Positions 10,901 through 39,100 of a stretch of 64,000 nt of DNA are shown here, in pieces. The notes below the pieces were generated by a model. The model worked only from the letters and a program-made list of their open reading frames with translations. It was not told the DNA's origin and did not search any database. The position numbers and the translations under genes are program-made. The stretch lies in the NCBI RefSeq assembly GCF_048771995.1, contig NC_133060.1, forward strand, positions 951,501 through 1,015,500. The letters are read 5' to 3'. The DNA comes from Taeniopygia guttata. Lineage: Eukaryota; Chordata; Aves; Passeriformes; Estrildidae. How positions within the stretch are numbered: the stretch's first letter is position 1; each line of letters opens with the position of its first letter.

Positions 10901-13900
10901 CCGCGGGCGGCACCAGGTCCACCTTGTTGAGGATGAGGATGAGGCCCTTGGCCAGGTCCTGCGAGACGTGGGCGGCCAGAGCGGGCGGCACCCCCAGCGC
11001 CTGCGGACAGTCAGGGGACACTCAGGGGGACAGTCAGGGGACACGGGGACACTCAGGGGGCACTTGGGGACAGTCAGGGGACACTCAGGGGGACAGTCAG
11101 GGGACACGGGGACACTCAGGGGGCACTTGGGGACAGTCAGGGGACACAGGGACAGTCAGGGGACACTTGGGGACACTCAGGGGACAGTCAGGGGGCAGGG
11201 GGACACTCAGGGGGCAGGGGGACAGTCAGGGGACACTTGGGGACACTCAGGGGGCACTCGGGGACAGTCAGGGGCAGGGGGACAGTCAGGGGACACTTGG
11301 GGACAGTCAGGGGACACTTGGGGACAGTCAGGGGACACGGGGACACTCAGGGGCAGGGGGACACTCGGGGGACACTTGGGGACAGTCAGGGGGCACTTGG
11401 GGACAGTCAGGGGACACGGGGACACTCGGGGGCAGGGGGACACTCGGGGACACTTGGGGACAGTCAGGGGACACTTGGGGACACTCAGGGGACACTTGGG
11501 GACACTCGGGGACACTCAGGGACAGTCAGGGGGCAGGGGGACACTCGGGGACGTGGGGGGGACAGTCAGGGGGCAGGGGGACAGGGATGGGGACACTTGG
11601 GGACAGTCAGGGGGCACAGGGGACACTTGGGGACGTGGTGGGGACACGAGAACAGGGATGGGGACACGGGGACAATCAGGGGTCACGGACACTCAGGGGA
11701 CACAGGGACAGTCAAAGAACAAACACAGGACAGTGACAGCGAGGACACAGGTGACACCCAGGTGACACCCAGGTGACACAGGTGACACCCAGGTGACACC
11801 CAGGTGACACAGGTACCACAGGTACCACAGCACACACCGGGTGCCGAGCGTCGGCGATGACCAGCACGATGTCGGACATCTCCAGCACCCGCCACAGCTG
11901 CCGCCACGTCTGGGGACAGCGCGGGGACAGCAGTGAGCCTTCGGTGTCCCCAAACCCCCCATAACGTCCCCAGAATGTCCCCAAACCCCCCTGCCGCGTC
12001 CCCCGGCGCTGTCACCTCCAGGTTGTGCTCGAAGGGGGCCAGGCCGGCGCTGTCGCCGTCCCCCAGCCCCCGCAGGAACTCCCGGAACGCCGCCTCCTCC
12101 CGCGCCCGCAGCGCCTCGGGGCTCATCCCGAAGCTCCAGGGAGGGCGCCGGGGGAAGTCCAGCCCTGGGGACACAGCCGGGGGCACACGGGGTCACCTTT
12201 GGGGTGGTGGCATCCCCCAGGGCCACTGGAACCCTTCCAGTGGTCATTTTGTCCTTCCCAGTGGTGACTTTGTCCTTCCCAGTGGTCATTTCATCCCTCC
12301 CAGTGACCACTTTGTCCTTCCAATGGTCACTTTGTTCTTCCCAGTGGTCACTTTGTCCCTTCCAGTGGCCACTTTGTCCTTCCCAGTGGCCACTTTGTCC
12401 TTCCAATGGTCACTTTGTCCTTCCCAGTGGTCACTTTGTCCCTACCAGTGGCCACTTTGTCCTTCCAATAGTTGCCTCATCTTTCCCAGTGGTCATTTCA
12501 TCCCTCCCAGTGGCCACTTTGTCCTTCCAATGGTCACTTTGTCCCTCCCAGTGGCCATTTTCCCTCCCAGTGGCCATTTCCCCCCCGGTAGCCGCCCCCC
12601 AGCCCCAGTAGCCGCCCCCCGGCCCCGGTAGCCGCCCCCCGGCCCCGGTAGCCGCCCCCCGGCCCCGGCAGCCGCTCACCGGGGCCGTAGATGCGGTCGG
12701 GGTCCAGCTCCATGGCGCTCTCGGGCAGCAGCTCCAGCAGCTCCTGCTGGGCCCGGCGCCGGCTCCGCTCCAGGGCCTCGGCCCGGGGCCCCCCCAGCTG
12801 CAGCCGGAACCTGGGGGGCACCGGGGGCACCCCGGGGTCACCAGGGGCACCCCGGGGTCACCCACCCACTCTGCGCCTGGACACCCGGGATCCAGGCCGA
12901 GTTTTCCCTCCCGCCTGGGATCCCGGTGAAATCCAGGCCGGGCTTTCTCCCATTCCCAACTGCACCCCAAATCCAGGCCAGGCTTTCCCCCATTCCTATT
13001 CCCACCCTAAATCCAGGCCGGGCTTTCCCCCATTCCCACTCCCACCCCAATTCCCCCCCCCATTCCCACCCCCATTCCCACCCCAATTCCCACCCCCATT
13101 CCCACCCCCATTCCCTCAGTTTCCCCATTCCCACCCCAATTCCCACCCCAATTCCCTCAGTTTCCCCATTCCCACCCCAATTCCCCCATTCCCACCCCAA
13201 TTCCCTCAGTTTCCCCATTCCCACCCCAATTCCCTCAGTTTCCTCATTCCCACCCCAATTCCCACCCCCATTCCCTCAGTTTCCCCATTCCCACCCCAAT
13301 TCCCACCCCAATTCCCTCAGTTTCCCCATTCCCACCCCATTCCCACCCCCATTCCCACCCCAATTCCCACCCCCATTCCCTCAGTTTCCCCATTCCCACC
13401 CCCATTCCCTCAGTTTCCCCACTCCCACCCCAATTTCCCCCACCTCACCTGCCGGGGTCGTGCCGCCGGGGGGGCTCCGTTTGGGGGTCTCCGGGGGATC
13501 CATCGCCGCCCCTCTCGCCGCTCCCGCTGCGGCTGCCGGGGCCCGGTGCCGGCCCGGCCGGGGCATCTGCGGCCACCGGGACGGGGGGTGGGTCAGGGGG
13601 GTCCTGGGGGTCACAGTGCCCTTCCCGAGGGGTCCCAGCCCCCATTCCTGGGGTCTTTCCCCTCACGATCCGGGGGTCCCAACCCCCATTCCTGGGGGGC
13701 TTTCCCCTCACGATCCGGGGGTCCCAGCCCCCATTCCTGGGGGGCTTTCCCCTCACGATCCGGGGGTCCCAACCCTCAATCCCGAGGGGCTTTCCCCTCA
13801 TATTCTGAAGGTTCCAGGCCCCATTCCCGGGGCTCTCTCTCCCCATCCCCATTCCCAGCCCCATCCCCGGGTGTCCCAGCCCCATCCCCGGGTGTCCCAG

Positions 13901-14102
13901 CCCCATCCCCATTCCCAGCCCCATTCCCGGGTGTCCCAGCCCCATCCCCGGGTGTCCCAGCCCCATTCCCGGGTGTCCCAGCCCCATCCCCGGGTCTCCC
14001 AGCCCCATTCCCATCCCTTTTCTCACCGCCCCGTTTGCGCTCCCGCCGCTCCCGGAGCTGCTGCTTTTTCTGCTTGGCGCTGAACGGCCGCTTGCGGGGC
14101 AT
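4972..14102 (-). CDS. GNL1: GNL1, HSR1-type circularly permuted GTPase
   Basis: Nucleolar/cytoplasmic GTPase of the HSR1/YlqF group, with a ribosome-linked role inferred from the family. The twelve coding exons on the minus strand are 14027-14102, 13449-13566, 12680-12810, 12016-12164, 11838-11909, 10808-11000, 9475-9573, 8635-8874, 7609-7787, 6692-6836, 5658-5798 and 4972-5156. They total 575 aa against 607 in human, with all phases closing. The start MPRKRPFSAKQKKQQL matches human. The motif order is permuted as expected: DARHP (about 178-182), NKVD (207-210), GLPNAGKSS (360-368) and DCPG (404-407). An acidic linker of pure D/E runs covers about 298-333. The C-terminus NPFALLGEDEC is nearly the human end. 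It shares a bidirectional promoter with ABCF1. Four of its splice junctions lie in junction-duplicating repeats. Confidence 0.96.
5800..6340. repeat. A-rich tandem repeat, GNL1 intron 11
   Basis: Units of about 25-55 bp (AACGCAGCAAAAACACCCC, AAAAAATCAGCAAAAACACC, AAAAAATCACAGAAAACGC) repeat about 12 times on the plus strand. It begins next to the exon 11 acceptor. Confidence 0.85.
6499..6692 (-). repeat. Duplicated GNL1 exon 10 donor edge
   Basis: The exon 10 end (reverse strand GAGCTCTGCGAAG followed by GTGGGACGG) occurs at the genuine site (6692) and twice more downstream in the intron, near 6597-6630 and 6501-6531. The copies are separated by CATTCCGGAAGGTTC and TATTCAGGAATATTC repeats. 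Each extra copy keeps a GT donor. Confidence 0.85.
6831..7262 (-). repeat. Array of GNL1 exon 10 acceptor edges
   Basis: About ten copies of a 38-56 bp unit are present, each with pyrimidines, CCAG or a near match, then the exon start encoding VLAGVYPI. The genuine exon 10 begins at 6836. The upstream copies, ending near 7249, read VLAGVYPITPWYF or similar. Some have lost the acceptor AG (CCTGTGA and CCTGCGG variants on the plus strand) and most keep it. Confidence 0.9.
7281..7608 (-). repeat. GGGGTCACACCTGGGGATTT repeats with a copy of the exon 9 edge
   Basis: A 21-bp unit is tandemly repeated about 14 times in GNL1 intron 9. Within it, 7443-7495 is a diverged copy of the 3' end of exon 9 and its donor (plus strand CTCACCTGCAGCTTGGGCGG against the genuine CTCACCTGCAGCTCGGGCGG at 7604). 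Confidence 0.85.
7803..8575. repeat. CACCC-box minisatellite, GNL1 intron 8
   Basis: A 17-33 bp unit (AGCCACGCCCACCTGGGAC, ACACCCACAGAG) is repeated for about 770 bp. It contains dozens of CCACGCCC and CCACACCC boxes, the core bound by KLF/Sp zinc fingers. It fills nearly the whole intron. Confidence 0.9.
8958..9475 (-). repeat. C-rich array with copies of the GNL1 exon 7 donor
   Basis: CCCCCCCAGGACCCCCAAAA repeats fill GNL1 intron 7. Near 9045, 9145, 9196 and 9310 the array carries ACCTGCCCCCC-type blocks that match the genuine exon 7 donor at 9473-9475 (reverse strand GGGGGGCAG then GTCYGTGGGG). The donor edge is thus copied three or four times. Confidence 0.75.
9823..10815 (-). repeat. 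Eleven-copy array of the GNL1 exon 6 donor edge
   Basis: Units of 80-127 bp each hold the 3' part of exon 6 (encoding HLLRARHGPARVVPFCTAPG or a truncated form) joined to a GTACGG or GTAAGG donor and a stretch of AAAATGGGGATTTTGGGG-type intron. Donor positions lie near 10805 (genuine, GTAAGG), 10727, 10646, 10522, 10395, 10272, 10187, 10096, 10006, 9917 and 9827. Copies nearest the genuine exon keep most coding text, and distal ones are shorter. Confidence 0.9.
11006..11820. repeat. GGGGACAGTCAGGGGACACTT minisatellite, GNL1 intron 5
   Basis: A 12-26 bp unit is repeated about 30 times, then CACCCAGGTGACA repeats run from 11745 to 11810, ending beside the exon 5 donor. No protein family appears in the long open frames. 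Confidence 0.9.
12225..12660. repeat. CAGTGGTCACTTTGTCCTTC repeat, GNL1 intron 3
   Basis: A unit of about 24 bp is repeated about 16 times to 12570, followed by CCCCGGTAGCCGCCCCCCGG repeats to 12670. Confidence 0.9.
12980..13430. repeat. CATTCCCACCCCAATTCCC repeat, GNL1 intron 2
   Basis: Units of 12-25 bp, CATTCCCACCCC alternating with CCTCAGTTTCC, fill the intron. Confidence 0.9.
13610..14018. repeat. Two minisatellites, GNL1 intron 1
   Basis: Four copies of a 45-bp unit (CACGATCCGGGGGTCCC...CCCATTCCTGGGG) are followed by about ten copies of a 21-bp unit (CATCCCCGGGTGTCCCAGCC). Confidence 0.9.
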
Positions 14103-14454
14103 GACGGGAGCGCACCTGACGGGACGGGGCCGAGCTCCGCCAATAGGCGCAAAGGGGCGGGGACACGCCCGGGGGAGGAGCCAATAGGATGGCGTATCGC
14201 CTCAGCGCTGCAGCGTGATTGACAGGCCGGATGTCTAATACCAGCGCGGCGCACGCGGCGGGGCGGGTTTGACCAATAGGAAAACGCGTTACCTCAGGGG
14301 TGGGCGGGACAAAAACAGGCTAGCCAATAGCGACAGAGGCGCGTGGGAGGGAGGTGGGGCTGACGGAGGAGCGGACCAATGGGAGGAGGCGGCGCGAGGC
14401 GGAAGCGGCACGGCGCGGCGGTGGCGGCGCATGCGCAGTGCGCGGTGCCCGGCC
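14103..14454. promoter_or_regulatory. Bidirectional GNL1/ABCF1 promoter with five CCAAT boxes
   Basis: The 352 bp between the two start codons holds CCAAT at 14140, 14181, 14273, 14324 and 14376, all on the plus strand, four of them as CCAATAG. There is an NRF1-like GCGCATGCGC overlap at 14428-14437, GC boxes and no TATA. It serves two head-to-head genes. PRR3, which lies between them in human, is not present. Confidence 0.8.
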
Positions 14455-33777
<19,323 letters not shown>

Positions 33778-34130
33778 CCCCCGCAGTGACCGGAGTGGCC
33801 AGAGTGACCCTCAGAATGACCACAGTGACCATTGGAGTGACCAGAGTGACCATCAGAGTGGCTGTGGTCACTGGGGTGACTGTGGTGACCATCGGAGTGA
33901 CTGCAGTGACCACAGTGACCATTGGAGTGACTGTGGTGACCACACTGGCCGCAGTGACCACTGCAGTGACCACAGTGACCGCAGTGACCATCAGAGTGAC
34001 CAAACTGGCCGCAGTGACCACTGAAGTGACCACAGTGACCATCAGAGTGGCTGTGGTCACTGGGGTGACCGTGGTGACCTTTGGAGTGACCGCAGTGACC
34101 ACTGAAGTGACCGCGCTGACCAGCGTGGGG
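33778..34130 (+). repeat. GTGACCACAGTGACC repeat forming the ABCF1 3' UTR
   Basis: A 12-15 bp unit starts three bases after the ABCF1 stop and makes up nearly all of the 3' UTR. It contains many TGAC cores and a stop in each frame. Confidence 0.9.
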
Positions 34131-34180
34131 CGCTCTGGTCCCTGCAGTGTCCAGTCGGGGGCGCCGCGGACAAGGGGAGG

Positions 34181-34186
34181 AATAAA
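34181..34186 (+). terminator. ABCF1 polyadenylation signal
   Basis: AATAAA lies 404 bp past the ABCF1 stop and is the first signal in the 3' UTR. Confidence 0.75.
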
Positions 34187-34199
34187 CGGTGGTGGTGCA

Positions 34200-34500
34200 A
34201 TGGCGGAGTGGGCGTGGTCAGTGTGGGCGTGGTCAGTGTGGGCGTGGCCGGTGTGGGCGTGGTCTGTGTGGGTGTGGTCAGTGTGGGCGTGGTCAGCGTG
34301 GGCGTGGTCAGTGTGGGCGTGGCCAGTGTGGGCGTGGTCAGTGCGGCGCCATCCTCGCCCCCTCCCTTTGGGATTTCCGGAGTGACCCGATGACCCCGAT
34401 GACCCCAGGGTGACCCGATGACCCCAGGGTGACCCCAGGGTGACCCCCGAGTGACCCCGCCCCTCCCCCACAGAGCGCACTCTCTCTCGTTTTCGGGGTT
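34200..34500. repeat. GTGGGCGTGGTCAGT repeat between ABCF1 and PPP1R10
   Basis: Ten copies of a 15-bp unit run to 34345, then GTGACCCCAGGGTGACC repeats to 34460. There is no gene; this is the gap between the convergent 3' ends. Confidence 0.9.
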
Positions 34501-34511
34501 TCTCCCCAAAC

Positions 34512-34517
34512 TTTATT
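34512..34517 (-). terminator. PPP1R10 polyadenylation signal
   Basis: Plus-strand TTTATT gives AATAAA on the minus strand, closing a PPP1R10 3' UTR of about 1.6 kb (34495-36100). That UTR holds C/G homopolymer blocks (34550-34780) and a CCCCAAAAATGGGAATTT repeat (35030-35930). Further AATAAA-like sites near 34823 could serve as an earlier alternative. Confidence 0.6.
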
Positions 34518-36100
34518 AATAATGTACAAAATATACAAAAGGGGGGGCGGCCCCTCCCCCCCCGGCCAAAGTTTTCACAGAAAACAGCGTCCGGCGCGGC
34601 CCCTCCCCCACCCCGCCCCTCCCCCACCCCCCTGCCCCTCCCCCCCCCCCCAGGCGGCGGCGGCGGCGGAGTGGGGGAGGGGAGTGGGGGAGGGGCGGCG
34701 GCCCCAACTGAGGGGGGAGGGGAGGGTGGGGGGAGGGGCGGGGTGGGGGAGGGGAAATCCCCTCATCCCCTCCCCCCCCCTAAAATGGGGCAGAGTTGGA
34801 CCCGGTGGGGGAGGGGTGGTGGTGATGAATAAATAATTATTAATGAGTAATTAATAATTAGCGATCTACCCTCCCCCCCCGGGGTGACGTCACCTTTTGG
34901 GGGGAGGTCCAGCCCCCCCGCAAAGGGGGAGGGGCACCCCAGGGTGGGGGAGGGGAGGTCGAGGAGGGGGGTTTGGGTGCTGGAAATGGAAGGGTTTGAC
35001 CCAAAATTTAAAATTTGGAGCCCTGAGGGTGCTGAAACCCCAAAAAAGGAAAAATTTCGCCCCAAAAATGAGAATTTGTGCCCCCAAAATGGGAATTTGC
35101 GCCCCAAAAATGGGATTTTGTGCCCTAAAATGAGAATTTGTGCCCCCAAAAAAGAGAATTTCTGCCCAAAACGGGAATTTCTGCTTTAAAATGGGAATTT
35201 GTGCCCCAAAAATCGAAATTTGTGCCCCAAAAATGAGAATTCCTGCCCCAAAAATGAGAATTTCTGCCCCGAAATGGGAATTCCTGACCCCGGGGCAGAT
35301 GTTTTACCCCCAAAATTGAAGTTTTTTTAAGCCCTGAAGAGGTTAAACCCCAAGAATGGGGATTTTTCTACCCCCAAAGTGACAATTTTTTTCCCCTAAG
35401 GGGGAAATTTGCACCACATAAATCAGAATTTGCCCCAAAATCGGCTATTTCTGCCCCAAAAATTGAATATTTTACCCCTTGGGGAGGGATTTTAACCCAG
35501 AAATTGGAATTTCCACCCCATAAATGGCAATTTTTACTCCTGGCAGAGAATTTCTGCCACTGGGGAGGGAATTCCACCCCCAAAACTCCAACTTCCACCC
35601 CAAAAATTTGAATTTTGGCCCCATAAATGAAAGTTTCTCTCCATTGGGAGGGATTTGCACCCTTAACTTACAATTTACACCCCTGAACTCCAGTTTTGCC
35701 CCCCTAAATTTTAATTTCTGCCCCAAAACTGACAATTCCTCTCCCAAAATTCCAATTTCCACCCCATAAAGGAGCGTTTCCCCCCCCTAAACTTCAATTT
35801 CTACCCCAAACTTTTAATTTTTACCCTAAACTCCAATTTTTACCTCAAATTTCCAATTTCTACCCCAAACTTCCAATTTTTACCCCAAATTTCCAATTTT
35901 TACCCCAAATCTCCACCTCCTCCCCCCAAACCCCATCACCACCACCACCGCACCGCCGGAATTTGCTTTTTTCCCCTTTTTTTCTCCGTTTTTCCCCCAT
36001 TTTCACCCCCCCACCCCGAGGCCTCACAGAAGCCATAACCGGGGTGGGGGCGGGTTTTTCTGGGGTGGATTTGGGTGTTTTTGGGGTGTTTTTGGGGTTC

Positions 36101-39100
36101 TCAGGGCAGGGGGGGCCCGTTGACGCCGGGGTGGTAGAAGGCACAGTTGTTCTCGTACCTGCAGCTGCCCTTGAGCATGAAGTGGCGGCACACGGCGCGG
36201 CTCGACATGTCTGGGGGAGACAAAAGGGGGGGGGCGCGTCAGGCGCCGGCCCCCGGCCCCAAAACGGCCCAAAACGGCCCCAAAAACGGCCCCAAAACCG
36301 GCCCGGAGCCGCCCCGGCACCGGCGGCTCCGGGGGGGGAGGAGGAGGGAGGGGAGGAAAGGGTTAAAAAGGTTTGGGGTAAAGAGTGACCCCGGCCGGCC
36401 TTGAAATCCTCGAAATCGTATGAAATGGCCCCAAAATCATCTGAAACGGCCCCAAAATGGCTCAAAAATGTCCCCAAAATGGCCAAAAGGGCCCCAAAAT
36501 GGCTCCGGAATGGGCTCGGGACGGCCTCAAAATGGCGGCGGGGTGGGGACGCGATTTTGGGGGGTTTTGGGAGGATTTTGGGAGGTTTCAGGGGAAGTTT
36601 GGGGGTTTAAAGGGAAGGGGGTGAACCCCTGACCCCAAAATGATCCCAAACCACCCCAAAAAAGGCCCAAAATGGCCCCAAAATGATCCAAAATGGCTCC
36701 AGGACGGCCTCAAAATGGCGGCGGGTCTGTGAGGGAGAGGAGGATTGGGACACAAATTTTGGGGGTTTTAAAGAAGATTTTGGGGTTTGAATAGGAGGGG
36801 AATAAACCCCAGACCCCAGAATGGCCCCAAAATTCACCAGAAATGGCCCCAAAACAGGCCTCAAGATGGCGGCTCCCTGAGGAGGATGGGGGACACGATT
36901 TTGGGGGGTTTTGGGGAGTTTTAAGGGGATTTTGGGGATTTAAGGAGGATCTTGGAGTGTAAAGGTGAAGGGGATGAACCCCTGGCCCCAAAAAAGCCCC
37001 AAAATTGCCAAAAAATGACCCAAAAGTGGTGCCAGGGCAGGCCCAGCATGGCAGCTGTGGGAAGGAGGAAAGGAAGGGGTTAAAAAGGCCTTTAAAAGAG
37101 AATTTTGGGGGTTTTAAAGAGAATTTTGTGGGGTTTCAGGAGGATTTGGTGGGCTTAAAGAGAAGGGGGTGAACCCGTGACCCAAAAAAAACAAAAAACG
37201 GCCCCAAAATGGACCCAGAGCAGCCTCAAAGCAGCAGCTCTGGGGAAGAGGATGGAAACAGAATTTGGGGGTTTTAAAGGAGGATTTTGGGGTTTTTAAG
37301 GAGGATTTTCAGTTTTCAAGGAAGATTTTAGGGTTTGAAGGAGAACTTTGAAGTTCTTAAGGAGGATTTTGGGTTTTTACGGAAGACTTGGGATTTTTTA
37401 GGAGGATTTTGGTGGGGTTAGAGGGTAGGGGGGGTGAATTCCCAGCCCCAAAACGCTCCTGGATCGAGCCCGGAGAAGCCGCGGGAGGAAAAAAATGGGG
37501 TTAAAAATGAAGATTTTGGGGCTGGGGGGAGCAGGGTCCCTGTCCCCAGAACTAGGAGGGGCTGGGTGGATTTTGGGTGGGGGGGACCCCAAGCCCAGAA
37601 CTACAACTCCCAGAATCCTTTGCACAACAATTGCATGAACTACAGCTCCCAGCAAGCCTCGCTGCCCACAACTGCAGAACTACAGCTCCCAGCACCCCTT
37701 GCGGCCGCATTAGCGCCGGGTTTAGGCCCCACCAGGTGTCAGAGGCCTCCTCAGGCCTGTTTTTGGGCCCCACCGCTAAGGCCTGCAGCACACCTGGGGC
37801 TGAACTACAACTCCCAGCATGCTTTGATCCCCCCCTCCCCCAAATGAGCTGAACTACAGTTCCCAGAAACCCACACAGCAGAGTCAAACCCCCACCAGGC
37901 CTCAGCGGCTCCAGTGAGGAGCTGCTCCTGACTCCCATCACCCCCAAAGGACCCAAACTACAACTCCCAGCATCCCCTTTGGCCGCAAGTCCAAAACTAC
38001 AACTCCCAGCGGCCTTTGCAGCCGTTTTGCCACACCCCTGTCCCTTGCCAGCATGTCTCGCGGCCGCTTTGCAGGCGCCAAACTACAACTCCCAGCATGC
38101 CCTGCTCAGCACCGACCACCAAACTACAGCTCCCAGCATGCCCCGCGGCCCCTCCCACCACAGCCGCCATGAGGGCCGGGGGTCCCTCCCCATTTTGGGG
38201 GGTCCCTCCCCATTTTAAGGGGTCTTTCAGCCATTTTGGGGCAGGGGTCCCCTCCCAGTCTTAGAGGGTCTTTCAGCCATTTTGGGGAGGGGTCTCTCAC
38301 TTGCCCTGGAGCCATTTTGGGGTGGGGAGGATTTCCCCTATTTCTGGGGGGAACTCCAGAACTCCTCGCTGCCCTTTTTGGGGGGGCGGGGGGTCCCTCA
38401 CCGCCATCACCCCCGTTTTGGGGAGGGGTCCCTCGCTGCCCTGGAGCCATTTTGGGGCGGGGAGGATTTTCCCCATTGCTGAGGGGAACTCCAGAACTCC
38501 CCACTGCCCTTTTTGGGGAGGGGTCCCCCATCGCCATCACCCCCAGTCTGGGGGGGGGGAGGTCTCATTCTGCCCTCAGCCCCATTTTGGGGGGGGTCTC
38601 ATCCCCATTTTTGAGGGGGTCTCAGCCCCATTTTTGGGGGGATCTCATCCCCATTTTTGGGGAGGTCTCAGTCCCATTTTTGGGGGGGGGTCTCAGCCCC
38701 ATTTTAGGGGGGGGTTTCAGCCCAATTTGGGGGGGTCTCAGCCTCATTTGGGGTCCCTCAGCCCCATTTTGGTGGGCCCCTCACCACCATTACCGCCATT
38801 TTGGGGAGGGTCCCTCAGCCCCATTTTGGGAAGGGGGGGGTCCCTCAGCCCCATTTTGCGGTGGGGGTTGGGGTCCCTCAGCCCCATTTTGGGGTGGGGT
38901 TGGGGTCCCTCAGCCCCATTTCGGGGGGGTCCCTCAGCCCCATTTTGGGGAGGGGGGGGTCCCTCAGCCCCATTTTGCGGGGGGGTCCCTCAGCCCCATT
39001 TCGGGGGGTGGGGTTGGGGTCCCTCAGCCCCATTTCGGGGGGGTCCCTCAGCCCCATTTTGGGTGGGGGGGTCCCTCAGCCCCATTTCGGGGGGGTCCCT

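Noticed and set aside
14103-14454. PRR3 exon between GNL1 and ABCF1
   Set aside because: The 352-bp gap holds only CCAAT and GC boxes; no proline-rich or CCCH coding exon is visible.
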